A DNA stretch of 9,795 nucleotides from Rhodocyclaceae bacterium (GCA_018262875.1 JADFDL010000038.1:1-9795), one strand, 5' to 3'. Numbered from the stretch's first letter, positions 1 to 8,295 are shown. Made by a program: numbers and translations. The notes: generated by a model from the sequence alone, not told the origin.

Positions 1-318
1 CTCTACCCTGTCGGCGATGCGCTGCCGGCTGCGCCGGCTACGGCAATGGAAGTGGATCGCTTCATTTCCGAAACCGACGCGCTGCTGCGCCGCGAGCATC
101 GTCATGACTATTGCGGCATCGTCTACGCCGATGACGTCGAGGCGCCGCGCATGGTAAAAATCTACGATCCAAACAACCTCGGCGTTTCCTGCGGCTCGAG
201 CAAGCATCCGCCCGCGCCGGGCTGGGTGATGAGCCGCGTGCCGCCGGTCGAAGTCCAGCGCGCCGGCCCCTTGCCGGAATCCCGCAAGCGCTGGTGGCAG
301 TCGCTTTTCGGTAACTGA
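1..318 (+). CDS. Uncharacterised small protein, 3' part (5' end may lie outside the window)
   Basis: The frame is open from base 1 and stops at the TGA at 316-318. The first ATG is at 46, which would give a 90-residue protein. No Shine-Dalgarno sequence precedes that ATG and the frame continues upstream with an Ala/Pro-rich stretch, so I annotate it as partial from base 1; a start at 46 remains possible. Visible features, numbered from the ATG at 46: an acidic/basic N-terminal helix (ETDALLRREH), a central block reading CGIVYADD and KIYDPNNLG, then a CGSS motif, a Pro-rich segment and a basic, Trp-rich end (RKRWWQSLFGN). There is no signal peptide or membrane segment in the visible part. I do not recognise a characterised family; similar short proteins may occur in related Betaproteobacteria, but that is memory, not a search. 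It ends 70 bases before the next gene, which has its own candidate promoter. Confidence 0.6.
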   Translation, partial: LYPVGDALPAAPATAMEVDRFISETDALLRREHRHDYCGIVYADDVEAPRMVKIYDPNNLGVSCGSSKHPPAPGWVMSRVPPVEVQRAGPLPESRKRWWQSLFGN

Positions 319-327
319 ATCTCCAGC

Positions 328-356
328 TTGCCCTTCGACAAACCCCGGATCATAAT
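328..356 (+). promoter_or_regulatory. Candidate sigma70 promoter for the DUF255 gene
   Basis: A TTGCCC -35-like box (328-333) and a CATAAT -10-like box (351-356, five of six to consensus) are separated by exactly 17 bases. The predicted start falls near 363, giving a 5' UTR of about 26 bases before the ATG at 389. The region is clearly AT-richer than its surroundings. This is visual matching only. Confidence 0.45.
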
Positions 357-378
357 TCCGACTAAATTACTCGGAATT
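354..378. promoter_or_regulatory. Inverted repeat resembling a type 1 IscR (Rrf2-family) operator
   Basis: AATTCCGA (354-361) and TCGGAATT (371-378) are perfect inverted repeats around a 9-base AT-rich centre. The core CCGACTAAATTACTCGG (358-374) fits the central part of the published E. coli type 1 IscR consensus (YYGACTRWWWYAGTCRR) at 16 of 17 positions; the outer flanks match poorly. It overlaps the last bases of the -10 box and the predicted start site, the position expected of a repressor operator. It could also bind another dimeric regulator. A terminator is less likely, because the stem is AT-rich and no T tract follows. Confidence 0.4.
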
Positions 379-388
379 CAGTCCAGAC

Positions 389-2431
389 ATGCCCAACAGA
401 CTCGCCGGCGAAACCTCACCCTATCTTCAGCAGCACGCGGAGAACCCTGTGGATTGGCGCCCCTGGGGTGAGGAAGCGCTCACCCTGGCGAAGCGGGAAG
501 GCAAGCCGATCCTGCTTTCCATCGGCTACTCGGCCTGCCACTGGTGCCATGTCATGGCGCACGAATCCTTCGAGGATGCGGAAGTCGCGGCGACGATGAA
601 CCGCCTGTTCGTGAACATCAAGGTGGATCGCGAGGAGCGGCCCGACCTCGACCAGATCTACCAGACCGCCCACCAGATGCTGACCAGCCGCGCCGGCGGC
701 TGGCCGCTGACGATGTTCCTCACGCCGGAGGGCACGCCTTTTTTCGGCGGCACCTATTTCCCGAAAGCACCGCGCTACGGCCTGCCCGGCTTCCCTGGCC
801 TCTGCCAGCAGGTGGCCGATGCCTGGCGCGACCGTCGCGCCGACATCGAGCAGCAAAACGGCGAATTGCTCAAGGCGCTCTCGGCGGGTGCCACGACTCG
901 GCCCTTGAGCGGAGAACTCACGGCCACCCCCCTCAAGCTTGCCGTCGAGCGTGCGGCGCAATCCTACGATGCGGATTTCGGCGGTTTCGGCGGCGCGCCG
1001 AAATTCCCCCATCCGGCCGACCTGGAACTGCTGCTGCGCCGCCATGCGGCGACGGGCGAGGCGCGCTGCGGCGAGATGGCGCTGCATACCCTCCGCTGCA
1101 TGGCCGAAGGCGGGCTCTACGATCAGCTCGGCGGCGGCTTTTGCCGCTACAGCGTGGACGAACGCTGGGCGATCCCGCACTTCGAGAAGATGCTCTACGA
1201 CAACGGGCCGCTGCTGCGCCTCTATGCCGATGCCTGGCGGGTGTCCGGGGACGAGCTGTTCAAGCGCGTCGCCGAGGAAACCGCCGGCTGGGTCATGCGC
1301 GAAATGCAGTCGCCGGAAGGCGGCTACTTTTCCTCGCTGGACGCCGACTCCGAGCACGAGGAGGGCAAGTTCTACGTCTGGTCGCGGGAAGAAGTCAGTC
1401 GCTGTACCACGGCGGAGGAATACGCGGTGGCGGCGGCGCACTACGGCCTCGACCGGGCGGCCAACTTCGAAGGCGCGCACTGGCATCTGGTGGTCGCCCG
1501 GCCGCTGCCGGGAGTCGCCGCCGCGCTGGGCAGACCGCTGGCGGAATGCGAAGCCCTGCTCGCCTCGGCGCGCGAAAAGCTGTTCGCGGCGCGCGAGGAA
1601 CGCATCCGCCCGGGCCGAGACGAGAAAATCCTCGTCAGCTGGAATGCCCTGATGATCGAAGGCATGGCCCATGCCGGCCGCGTGCTCGGCCGAGACGACT
1701 GGCTGGATTCGGCACGCCGCGCGCTGGCGTTCATCCGCCGCGAAATGTGGAAGGACGGCCGCCTGCTCGCCACCAGCAAGGACGGGCGCGCCCATCTCAA
1801 CGCCTACCTCGACGATTACGCCTGCCTGCTCAAGGCCGTGCTGGAACTGCTGCAGGCGGAATTCGACGCCGGCTGGCTCGTCTTCGCCGAAGCGCTCGGC
1901 GACGCCCTCCTTGCGCATTTCGAGGATGCGGCCGGCGGTTTCTGGTTCACCAGCCACGACCACGAAGCGCTGATCCACCGCGTCAAGACCGGACACGACA
2001 ACGCCACCCCCTCGGGCAACGGCGTCGCGGCCTTTGCCTTGCAGCGCCTGGGCCATGTGGCCGGCGAAACGCGGTTTCTGGAGGCCGCGGACCGTACCCT
2101 GCGGCTCTATTACCCGGACATGGAGCGTCAACCCGGCGGTTTTGCCACCCTGCTGGCCGCGCTGGACGAAGCGATTGTCCCTCCTGCCGTCGTTGTTTTG
2201 CGCGGCCCACAAGACCAACTCACTGAGTGGAAAAGAAAAATCTCAGAGCGTTATTGGCCCTGGACGCTGACGCTGGGGGTGCCAGCGCAGGCCGACGAGC
2301 TGCCGCCCGCCTTGAACAAACCGCTGAAGGATGGTGTCAACGCCTGGGTCTGCTCGGGCGTTAAGTGCCTTGAGCCGATTGACGATTTCTCTTGTCTGGA
2401 ACGGGTTTGCAAGTCCCCGGAATTGATTTAG
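389..2431 (+). CDS. DUF255/YyaL/SSP411-family protein: thioredoxin-like domain plus six-hairpin domain
   Basis: This 680-residue protein is a normal full length for the family. The N-terminal part (about residues 1-165) is a thioredoxin-like domain. It opens with [20 protein letters not shown], carries the redox-type motif C50-H-W-C53 in SACHWCHVM, then [13 protein letters not shown] (76-88) and GGWP (103-106) with the cis-proline position, followed by [10 protein letters not shown]. The rest resembles the all-helical six-hairpin glycosidase/epimerase-like fold: [55 protein letters not shown] and a late CSGVKCLEP motif. No signal peptide is visible, so it is probably cytoplasmic. The biochemical function of bacterial members is not established; human SPATA20 is a homologue. 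The ATG at 389 begins the conserved N-terminus, though its Shine-Dalgarno is weak. GC content drops near 2190-2260, but the frame stays intact. It ends 44 bases before the cytochrome gene. Confidence 0.92.
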   Translation: MPNRLAGETSPYLQQHAENPVDWRPWGEEALTLAKREGKPILLSIGYSACHWCHVMAHESFEDAEVAATMNRLFVNIKVDREERPDLDQIYQTAHQMLTSRAGGWPLTMFLTPEGTPFFGGTYFPKAPRYGLPGFPGLCQQVADAWRDRRADIEQQNGELLKALSAGATTRPLSGELTATPLKLAVERAAQSYDADFGGFGGAPKFPHPADLELLLRRHAATGEARCGEMALHTLRCMAEGGLYDQLGGGFCRYSVDERWAIPHFEKMLYDNGPLLRLYADAWRVSGDELFKRVAEETAGWVMREMQSPEGGYFSSLDADSEHEEGKFYVWSREEVSRCTTAEEYAVAAAHYGLDRAANFEGAHWHLVVARPLPGVAAALGRPLAECEALLASAREKLFAAREERIRPGRDEKILVSWNALMIEGMAHAGRVLGRDDWLDSARRALAFIRREMWKDGRLLATSKDGRAHLNAYLDDYACLLKAVLELLQAEFDAGWLVFAEALGDALLAHFEDAAGGFWFTSHDHEALIHRVKTGHDNATPSGNGVAAFALQRLGHVAGETRFLEAADRTLRLYYPDMERQPGGFATLLAALDEAIVPPAVVVLRGPQDQLTEWKRKISERYWPWTLTLGVPAQADELPPALNKPLKDGVNAWVCSGVKCLEPIDDFSCLERVCKSPELI

Positions 2432-2475
2432 AGTATCGGCGCTTTATCCAACCACGCCTAAGAGGAATTAGATAA

Positions 2476-2787
2476 ATGAAACTGCTGAAAACCCTGCTGC
2501 TCGCCGGTGCCGGCCTGCTGATCGCCGGCCAGGCCTCCGCCGACGAAGCCCTGGCGAAAGCCAAGAACTGCATGAGCTGCCACGCTGTCGACAAGAAAGT
2601 CGTCGGTCCGTCCTACAAGGATGTTGCCAAGAAATACGCCGGCCAGGCCGATGCCGCCGCCAAGCTGGAAGCCAAGGTCAAGAAGGGTGGCTCGGGCGTC
2701 TTTGGCACGGTGCCGATGCCGCCGAACCCGTCCGTCAGCGACGCCGACATCAAGAAGCTGGTGGCCTGGGTCCTCGCGACCAAGTAA
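2476..2787 (+). CDS. Small periplasmic cytochrome c, class I (c551/c8 type)
   Basis: The 103-residue precursor has a classic Sec signal peptide: K2 and K5, hydrophobic core to about residue 17, and cleavage predicted after ASA (residues 20-22). The mature protein is about 81 residues, essentially the length of Pseudomonas cytochrome c551 (82). The single heme-attachment site is C32-M-S-C35-H36, and M81 in VPMPPN is the likely sixth iron ligand. GPSYKDVA and the C-terminal IKKLVAWVL helix are typical of the class. It is a soluble one-electron carrier in the periplasm; in denitrifiers such proteins feed cd1 nitrite reductase, but the partner here is unknown. AGAGGAA at 2460-2466 is the ribosome-binding site. 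A weak promoter-like pair (TTGCAA 2407-2412, TAGAGT 2429-2434, 16-base spacer) lies at the end of the upstream gene. A strong terminator follows, so it is probably transcribed alone or with the DUF255 gene. Confidence 0.93.
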   Translation: MKLLKTLLLAGAGLLIAGQASADEALAKAKNCMSCHAVDKKVVGPSYKDVAKKYAGQADAAAKLEAKVKKGGSGVFGTVPMPPNPSVSDADIKKLVAWVLATK

Positions 2788-2805
2788 CCGGTTTCAGCCG
2801 CATCG

Positions 2806-2834
2806 AAAGGCCAGCCTGCGGGCTGGCCTTTTTT
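2806..2834 (+). terminator. Intrinsic terminator after the cytochrome c gene
   Basis: An 11-base perfect stem (AAAGGCCAGCC at 2806-2816 pairing with 2821-2831) has a TGCG loop, and a run of six T residues (2829-2834) ends it. It begins 18 bases after the cytochrome stop codon. The A-rich 5' flank could make it partly bidirectional. Confidence 0.9.
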
Positions 2835-2835
2835 A

Positions 2836-2864
2836 TTGACATCGCCGGAGGCGGGCAGCACAAT
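2836..2864 (+). promoter_or_regulatory. Candidate sigma70 promoter for livK
   Basis: A perfect TTGACA -35 box (2836-2841) is followed after exactly 17 bases by CACAAT (2859-2864, four of six to the -10 consensus). The -35 box begins two bases after the T tract of the preceding terminator. The start would be near 2871, giving a leader of about 43 bases before the livK ATG at 2914. Confidence 0.6.
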
Positions 2865-2913
2865 CGCGGCGCGTTCGCCCACTAAAAAAACACCTGTTCT
2901 GGAGACGATAAAC

Positions 2914-4245
2914 ATGCGATTCACCGCCAAGACGACCAGCCTCGCCGTCGCTTCCGCCCTTATCGTATTCGGCTGCGGCAAGGAAGCGCCGCCGCCGCCC
3001 CCGCCGCCGAAGGCAGAGCAGCCGCCCGCGCCGCCGCCCAAACCGACCTTGACGGTGAAAATCGGCCACTCCTCGCCGCTGACCGGCCCGCAGGCGCATC
3101 TGGGCAAGGACAACGAGAACGGCGCGCGCCTGGCCATCGAGGAAGCCAACGCGAAGAAACTCGGAATCGGTGGCGCCATGGTGACCTTCGAGCTGCTCGG
3201 CGAGGACGACCAGGCCGATCCGAAGCAGGGCACCACGGTGGCGCAAAAGCTGATCGATGCCAAGGTGAATGGCGTCGTCGGCCATCTCAATTCCGGCACC
3301 ACCATCCCCGCTTCCAAGCTTTATTCCGACGCCGGCATCCCGCAGATCTCGCCCTCGGCGACCAATCCGAAATACACGCAGCAGGGCTTCAAGACCGCCT
3401 TCAGGGTGATGGCCAACGACGAGCAGCAGGGCAAGGTGCTCGGCGACTACGCTACGAAACAACTGGCCGGCAAGAAGATCGCCATCGTCGACGACCGCAC
3501 CGCCTACGGCCAGGGTGTCGCCGACGAGTTCGAGAAGGCCGCCAAGGCCGGCGGCGCCAACATCGTCGCACGTGAATTCACCAACGACAAGGCCACCGAC
3601 TTCGCCGCCATCCTCACCAAGATCAAGTCGAAGAAGCCGGATCTGGTCATGTACGGCGGCATGGACGCCCAGGCCGGCCCGATGGCGCAGCAACTCAAGA
3701 AGCTCGGCGTGAAGTCGAAGATGATCTTTGCCGACGGCGGCTGCACCACCGAGTTCCACAAGCTGGCGGGCGACGCGGCGGAAGGCCACTACTGCTCGCT
3801 GCCCGGCTATCCGCTCGACAAGATGCCGGGCGGCAAGGTCTTCATGGAGAAGTACAAGGCGAAGTTCAACGTCGACATCCAACTCTACGCGCCCTATGCC
3901 TACGATGCGGCCAACGTCATGATCGACGCCATGCAGCGCGCCAACTCGGTGGAGCCGGCGAAATACCTGGCCGAGTTGCCGAAGACCGCCTTCGATGGCG
4001 TCACCGCCAGGATTACCTTCGACGAGCGAGGCGATGTCAAAGACGGCGCCATCACCCTCTATCAGGCAAAAGGCGGCAAGTGGGAGACGCTGGAGACGGT
4101 CGGCGGTGCTGCGCCGGCGCCGGCACAGCCGGCAGCAATGGGTGGCATGTCGGGAATGACGGCCACTCCGACAGCAGCAGCGGCGCCTGCCGTACCCGCT
4201 GTCGCACCCGCCGCAGCACCGACCACCCCGGCCGAGAAGAAGTAA
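2914..4245 (+). CDS. livK: Branched-chain amino acid ABC transporter, substrate-binding lipoprotein
   Basis: This is a type 1 periplasmic binding protein (Leu/Ile/Val-binding family), the extracytoplasmic receptor for the LivHMGF translocator encoded downstream. I start it at the ATG at 2914, which has GGAGA (2901-2905) eight bases upstream and begins a proper signal sequence; an in-frame ATG at 2836 lies within the promoter and lacks these. Length is 443 residues. The signal ends in a lipobox-like VFG-C21, so the protein is probably lipid-anchored. A proline-rich linker (residues 26-44) separates it from the binding domain (about 46-398), which starts LTVKIGHSSPLTGPQ and contains HLNSGTTIPAS, PQISPSATNP, IVDDRTAYGQG and FADGGCTTEF, typical of LivJ/LivK-like receptors. 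C277 and C294 could form a disulfide. The last 45 residues are an Ala/Pro/Thr-rich tail with an MGGMSGM patch. Ligand is inferred from family and operon; other amino acids or amides are possible. Confidence 0.9.
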   Translation: MRFTAKTTSLAVASALIVFGCGKEAPPPPPPPKAEQPPAPPPKPTLTVKIGHSSPLTGPQAHLGKDNENGARLAIEEANAKKLGIGGAMVTFELLGEDDQADPKQGTTVAQKLIDAKVNGVVGHLNSGTTIPASKLYSDAGIPQISPSATNPKYTQQGFKTAFRVMANDEQQGKVLGDYATKQLAGKKIAIVDDRTAYGQGVADEFEKAAKAGGANIVAREFTNDKATDFAAILTKIKSKKPDLVMYGGMDAQAGPMAQQLKKLGVKSKMIFADGGCTTEFHKLAGDAAEGHYCSLPGYPLDKMPGGKVFMEKYKAKFNVDIQLYAPYAYDAANVMIDAMQRANSVEPAKYLAELPKTAFDGVTARITFDERGDVKDGAITLYQAKGGKWETLETVGGAAPAPAQPAAMGGMSGMTATPTAAAAPAVPAVAPAAAPTTPAEKK

Positions 4246-4264
4246 GCACGACGTAGTCGACTGA

Positions 4265-4291
4265 AAACGGCACCTTCGGGTGCCGTTTCTT
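4265..4291 (+). terminator. UUCG-capped hairpin between livK and livH (terminator or attenuator)
   Basis: A perfect 10-base stem (4265-4274 with 4279-4288, arm AAACGGCACC) encloses a TTCG tetraloop, followed by a short broken T run (TTTCTT, 4286-4291). It lies 19 bases after the livK stop and ends 9 bases before the livH ATG. Such a partial terminator or 3' stability element would give much more binding protein than permease. The weak T tract suggests leaky termination. Confidence 0.7.
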
Positions 4292-4297
4292 CATCGA

Positions 4298-5221
4298 ATG
4301 GACACCTTCATCCAGCAGATCATCAACGGCCTCGTCCTGGGCAGCATCTATGCCCTCGTCGCGCTCGGCTACACAATGGTCTATGGCATCCTCGGTCTGA
4401 TCAATTTCGCCCACGGCGAAGTGGTGATGATCGGCGCGCTCACCGCGCTGACCGTCATCAAGCTGCTGGCCAACAGCGACCTACCCGGCACGCTGGTCGT
4501 GCTGATCGGCCTGCTGGCGGCGGTCCCGGTGTGCATGGCGCTCGGCTTCGCCATCGAGCGCATCGCCTACCGGCCGCTGCGCCTCGCCCCGCGCCTCGCC
4601 CCGCTCATCACCGCCATCGGTGTCTCCATCGTCCTGCAGCAACTGGCGATGATTTTCTGGGGCCGCAACTACCACGCCTTCCCGCCGATCCTGCCGACCA
4701 GCGGGCGCGACATCGGCGGCGCCCATATCACCGACGTGCAGATCGTCATCGTCCTGCTCGCGGTGGCGATCATGGCCGGGCTGATGCTGCTGGTGAATCG
4801 CACGCGGCTCGGCCGAGCCATGCGCGCCACGGCAGAGAACCCGCAGATCGCCGGACTGATGGGCGTGAACATCAACGTCATCATCTCGGCGACTTTCCTC
4901 ATCGGCTCGGCGCTGGCGGCGGTGGCCGGCACGATGGTCAGTGCCAATTACGCCATCGCCCACTACCACATGGGCTTCATCCTCGGCCTCAAGGCATTCA
5001 CCGCCGCGGTGCTCGGCGGCATCGGCAACCTGCCCGGGGCGATGCTCGGCGGCGTGCTGCTGGGACTGATCGAATCGCTCGGCGCCGGCTACATCGGCGA
5101 TCTCACGGGGGGCTTCCTCGGCAGCCACTACCAGGACGTGTTCGCCTTCTTCGTGCTGATCCTCGTGCTCGTTTTCAGACCTTCCGGCCTGATGGGTGAA
5201 AAAGTGGCGGAACGGGCGTGA
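4298..5221 (+). CDS. livH: Branched-chain amino acid ABC transporter, permease LivH
   Basis: This 307-residue polytopic inner-membrane protein is one of the two permease subunits forming the LivHM channel. The N-terminus (FIQQIINGLVLGSIYALVALGYTMVYGILGLINFAHGE, read in parts at residues 4-41) is the LivH family signature; later landmarks are ERIAYRPLR, RAMRATAENP and the GLKAFTAAVLGGIGNLPGA loop characteristic of interaction with the ATPases. I choose the ATG at 4298 because it begins the conserved sequence. The in-frame GTG at 4280 lies inside the hairpin, so it is unlikely. No Shine-Dalgarno is visible: the region is occupied by the hairpin's 3' arm and a pyrimidine-rich stretch. The TGA at 5219-5221 overlaps the livM GTG start, indicating translational coupling. 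Confidence 0.93.
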   Translation: MDTFIQQIINGLVLGSIYALVALGYTMVYGILGLINFAHGEVVMIGALTALTVIKLLANSDLPGTLVVLIGLLAAVPVCMALGFAIERIAYRPLRLAPRLAPLITAIGVSIVLQQLAMIFWGRNYHAFPPILPTSGRDIGGAHITDVQIVIVLLAVAIMAGLMLLVNRTRLGRAMRATAENPQIAGLMGVNINVIISATFLIGSALAAVAGTMVSANYAIAHYHMGFILGLKAFTAAVLGGIGNLPGAMLGGVLLGLIESLGAGYIGDLTGGFLGSHYQDVFAFFVLILVLVFRPSGLMGEKVAERA

Positions 5222-6282
5222 TCACTGACAGGCGCAAAGCCCTTATGGGCATGGTGCTGATCGGCGTGGCGCTGGCCCTGCTGCCCTTCCTCGTCGGCAA
5301 GGGCCTGGGCAATTCCTGGGTGCGCGTGCTCGACTTCGCCCTGCTCTACGTCATGCTGGCGCTGGGACTGAACATCGTCGTCGGCTTCGCCGGCCTGCTC
5401 GACCTCGGCTACATCGCCTTCTATGCGGTGGGAGCCTACCTGTATGCCCTGCTCGCCTCGCCGCACTTCGGTTTGCACTGGCCGGTGTGGGCCGTGCTGC
5501 CGCTGGGCGCGCTGGTGGCCGGGCTCTTCGGCGTGCTGCTCGGCGCGCCGACGCTGCGGCTGCGCGGCGACTACCTTGCCATCGTCACGCTCGGCTTCGG
5601 CGAGATCGTCCGCATCTTCATCAACAACCTCAACGCGCCGGTGAACATCACCAACGGCCCGCAGGGCATCAGCCAGATCGACCCGGTGCGCATCGCCGGC
5701 GTGCCGCTGTCGAAAACGCTGGAGGTGTTCGGCATCGGCTTTCCCTCCGTCTATCTCTACTACTACCTGTTCCTGGCGCTGACCCTGCTCATCGTCTTCG
5801 TCTCCATTCGCCTGGAGGATTCGCGCATCGGCCGCGCCTGGGTGGCGATCCGCGAGGACGAGATCGCCGCCAAGGCCTGCGGCATCGACACGCGCAACGT
5901 CAAGCTGCTCGCCTTTGCCATGGGCGCCACCTTCGGCGGCGTCGCCGGCGGCCTCTTCGCCGGCTTCCAGGAATTCGTCAGCCCGGAGAGTTTCGGCCTG
6001 ATGGAGTCGATCATGGTGCTGTGCATGGTGGTGCTGGGCGGCATGGGCCACATTCCCGGCGTCATCCTCGGCGGCCTGCTGCTGGCCATCCTGCCCGAGG
6101 CCTTGCGCCACGGCGCCGTGCCGATGCAGCAGGCGGCCTTCGGCCGCGTGCTGCTCGATCCCGAGTCGCTGCGCATGCTGCTGTTCGGCCTCGCGCTGAT
6201 CGCCGTCATGCTGTATCGGCCCGCCGGCCTGTGGCCGGAGGCGCGGCGAAAAAGAGAATTCCTGGCCGAGAAAGCCAAATGA
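5218..6282 (+). CDS. livM: Branched-chain amino acid ABC transporter, permease LivM
   Basis: This 354-residue protein is the second permease subunit. Its family signatures are GLNIVVGFAGLLDLG (residues 50-64) and RLRGDYLAIVTLGFGEI (114-130), then TNGPQGI, GRAWVAIREDEIAAKACGID and the VVLGGMGHIPGVILGG loop near the C-terminus, with many hydrophobic membrane segments. The length fits the family. The GTG at 5218 shares the sequence GTGA with the livH stop, a 4-base overlap that implies coupling; an ATG at 5245 is a less attractive alternative. The C-terminus is basic (EARRKREFLAEKAK), as expected for a cytoplasmic tail. Its stop TGA overlaps the livG ATG. Confidence 0.94.
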   Translation: MITDRRKALMGMVLIGVALALLPFLVGKGLGNSWVRVLDFALLYVMLALGLNIVVGFAGLLDLGYIAFYAVGAYLYALLASPHFGLHWPVWAVLPLGALVAGLFGVLLGAPTLRLRGDYLAIVTLGFGEIVRIFINNLNAPVNITNGPQGISQIDPVRIAGVPLSKTLEVFGIGFPSVYLYYYLFLALTLLIVFVSIRLEDSRIGRAWVAIREDEIAAKACGIDTRNVKLLAFAMGATFGGVAGGLFAGFQEFVSPESFGLMESIMVLCMVVLGGMGHIPGVILGGLLLAILPEALRHGAVPMQQAAFGRVLLDPESLRMLLFGLALIAVMLYRPAGLWPEARRKREFLAEKAK

Positions 6283-7045
6283 ACGAACTCCTGCTCGACG
6301 CCCAGTCGATTAGCAAGAGCTTCGGCGGCGTACGCGCGCTGCACGACGTCTCGCTCTCCATCCGCCGCGGCGAGATCTACGGCCTGATCGGCCCCAACGG
6401 CGCCGGCAAGACCACCTTCTTCAACGTCCTCACCGGCCTCTACACGGCGGACCGCGGCCGGTTCGTCTTCGACGGCGCGCCGCTGAACATTTCCGCACCG
6501 GACGAAGTGGCCGCCGCCGGCATCGCGCGCACCTTCCAGAACATCCGCCTGTTCGCCAACATGACGGCGCTGGAGAACGTCATGGTCGGCCGCCACCTGC
6601 GCACCTCGGCCGGCGTCGTCGGCGCCGTGCTGCGCAACCGCGCCACGCGCGAGGAGGAGGCGGCCATCGCGCAGCGTGCCCACGAATTGCTCAAGTATGT
6701 CGGCATCCACCGCCACAGCAACATCCTGGCGCGACACCTCGCCTACGGCGACCAGCGCCGGCTGGAGATCGCGCGGGCGCTGGCGACCGAGCCGAAGCTG
6801 CTGGCGCTGGACGAGCCGGCCGCCGGCATGAACGCGACGGAAACCGGGGCCCTGAAGAAACTGATCGAGGCCCTGCGCGCCGACGGCCTCACCCTCCTGT
6901 TCATCGAGCACGACGTCAAGCTGGTGATGGGCCTGTGCGACCGCGTCGCCGTGCTCGACTACGGCGAGAAGATCGCGGAGGACGTGCCGGCCGAGGTGCA
7001 GCGCGATGCGAAAGTGATCGAGGCCTACCTCGGCGGAGTCGTCGC

Positions 7046-7049
<4 letters not shown>
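6279..7049 (+). CDS. livG: Branched-chain amino acid ABC transporter, ATPase LivG
   Basis: This 256-residue cytoplasmic ATP-binding subunit pairs with LivF to drive uptake. Visible motifs are Walker A GPNGAGKTT (38-46, K44), Q-loop Q87 in ARTFQNIRLF, ABC signature LAYGDQRR (154-161; this family usually has LSYG or LAYG with Q/DQRR), Walker B LLALDEP (174-180) with catalytic E179, and the switch histidine H211 in FIEHDV. All catalytic residues are intact. The C-terminal AYLGG is typical of LivG. The ATG at 6279 overlaps the livM TGA (ATGA). The frame is open far upstream within livM, but the conserved N-terminus begins at this ATG. Confidence 0.96.
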
Positions 7050-7759
<710 letters not shown>

Positions 7760-7765
7760 ATTCGC

Positions 7766-8203
7766 CTACTTCGCAGGGTGCAATATCCGCGTCAGGCGCG
7801 CCGCCGGCCGCAGCAGGTCAGCCAGCGTGTAGCGGTCCAGTTCGGCAAAGAAGGCATCCGCCGCCTTCTTGAACACCCCCTTCAGCAGGCAGGCCGGCGC
7901 TATATTGCACTGGCTGCGCTCCGCATCGAAGCATTCGACAAGGGTCAGGCTCTCTTCCGTTCCACGCACGACTTCGCCGACACCGATGTCTTCCGGCGCC
8001 ATGGCCAGGCGTAATCCGCCGCCCTTTCCGCGCAGCGTCTCGACATAGCCCTCCCGTGCCAGAAAATGCACCACCTTCATGAGATGATTTTCCGAGATAC
8101 CATAGGCGGCAGCAATTTCACCGATGGTGACGAGCTCGTCGCGCCGCACGCCGAGGTACATCAGCACGCGCAGGGTGTAGTCGGAAAAGGTGGTCAGCCG
8201 CAT
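7766..8203 (-). CDS. nsrR: NsrR-like Rrf2-family nitric-oxide-sensing repressor
   Basis: This 145-residue protein closely follows the NsrR pattern: [18 protein letters not shown] at the N-terminus, a winged helix-turn-helix (about 26-65, [19 protein letters not shown] then the wing RGKGGGLRL), a dimerisation helix, and the tail [14 protein letters not shown]. The three cluster cysteines C91, C99 and C105 (in [10 protein letters not shown] and IAPAC) and D8, the fourth ligand in Streptomyces NsrR, are all present, so it should bind a Fe-S cluster destroyed by NO. I prefer the ATG at 8203 because family members begin there; an in-frame TTG at 8221 would add six residues. No clear Shine-Dalgarno is visible. 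It is divergent from the DUF59 operon, with shared promoter DNA containing NsrR-like half-sites, suggesting control of both itself and that operon. Another Rrf2 regulator such as IscR is less likely: the Cys spacing and tail fit NsrR. Confidence 0.88.
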   Translation of the reverse strand: MRLTTFSDYTLRVLMYLGVRRDELVTIGEIAAAYGISENHLMKVVHFLAREGYVETLRGKGGGLRLAMAPEDIGVGEVVRGTEESLTLVECFDAERSQCNIAPACLLKGVFKKAADAFFAELDRYTLADLLRPAARLTRILHPAK

Positions 8204-8225
8204 GGTAAGGGGTGGGTACAATCAA

Positions 8226-8236
8226 AAGATGTATGT
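8226..8236. promoter_or_regulatory. Candidate NsrR half-site in the nsrR leader
   Basis: AAGATGTATGT matches the known NsrR half-site pattern (AANATGYATTT) at all but one position. The partner half is poor (about five of eleven), so it would be a single half-site. It lies immediately downstream of the predicted nsrR transcription start, a place suited to autoregulation. It is 47 bases from an almost identical sequence at 8273. Confidence 0.4.
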
Positions 8237-8242
8237 TGGATG

Positions 8243-8271
8243 TTGATTATCCCGAAAACGGGTGGTATAGT
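8243..8271 (+). promoter_or_regulatory. Candidate sigma70 promoter for the DUF59-DUF2249-NnrS-like operon
   Basis: TTGATT (8243-8248) and TATAGT (8266-8271, five of six) are separated by exactly 17 bases. The predicted start is near 8278, about 30 bases upstream of the first gene. The same DNA carries the opposing nsrR promoter. Confidence 0.6.
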
Positions 8272-8274
8272 GAA
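8246..8274 (-). promoter_or_regulatory. Candidate sigma70 promoter for nsrR, overlapping the divergent promoter
   Basis: Read on the minus strand, TTCACT (8269-8274) and GATAAT (8246-8251, five of six) are separated by 17 bases. The start would fall near 8239, giving a leader of about 36 bases to the ATG at 8203. Each box overlaps a box of the opposite promoter. Confidence 0.5.
8251..8262. repeat. Short palindrome in the shared promoter spacer
   Basis: CCCG-AAAA-CGGG is a perfect 4-base inverted repeat with an AAAA centre, lying in the spacer of both opposing promoters. It could bind a second regulator or only reflect local composition. Confidence 0.3.
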
Positions 8275-8295
8275 GATGTATTTTCGGTACTACTT
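8273..8295. promoter_or_regulatory. Candidate NsrR operator at the DUF59 operon start site
   Basis: AAGATGTATTT (8273-8283) is a perfect match to the published NsrR half-site pattern (AANATGYATTT). After a one-base spacer, CGGTACTACTT (8285-8295) forms a degenerate second half; its complement AAGTAGTACCG agrees at about six of eleven positions. The site begins just after the -10 box and covers the predicted start, where bound repressor would block the polymerase. Confidence 0.55.

Noticed and set aside
416..2218. Long antisense open frame of 600 codons on the minus strand inside the DUF255 gene, and a 560-codon plus-strand frame at 544-2226
   Set aside because: Both are composition shadows of a GC-rich gene: the products are Arg/Ala/Gly-rich low-complexity sequences without recognisable motifs, while the 389-2431 frame has clear family motifs.
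2836..2913. Upstream in-frame ATG at 2836 as the livK start
   Set aside because: It would add 26 non-hydrophobic residues before the signal peptide, has no ribosome-binding site and lies on the predicted -35 box. The ATG at 2914 has GGAGA at good spacing.
2986..3046. GCCGCC-type triplet repetition as a possible DNA repeat element
   Set aside because: It is in frame and simply encodes the proline-rich linker of the binding protein.
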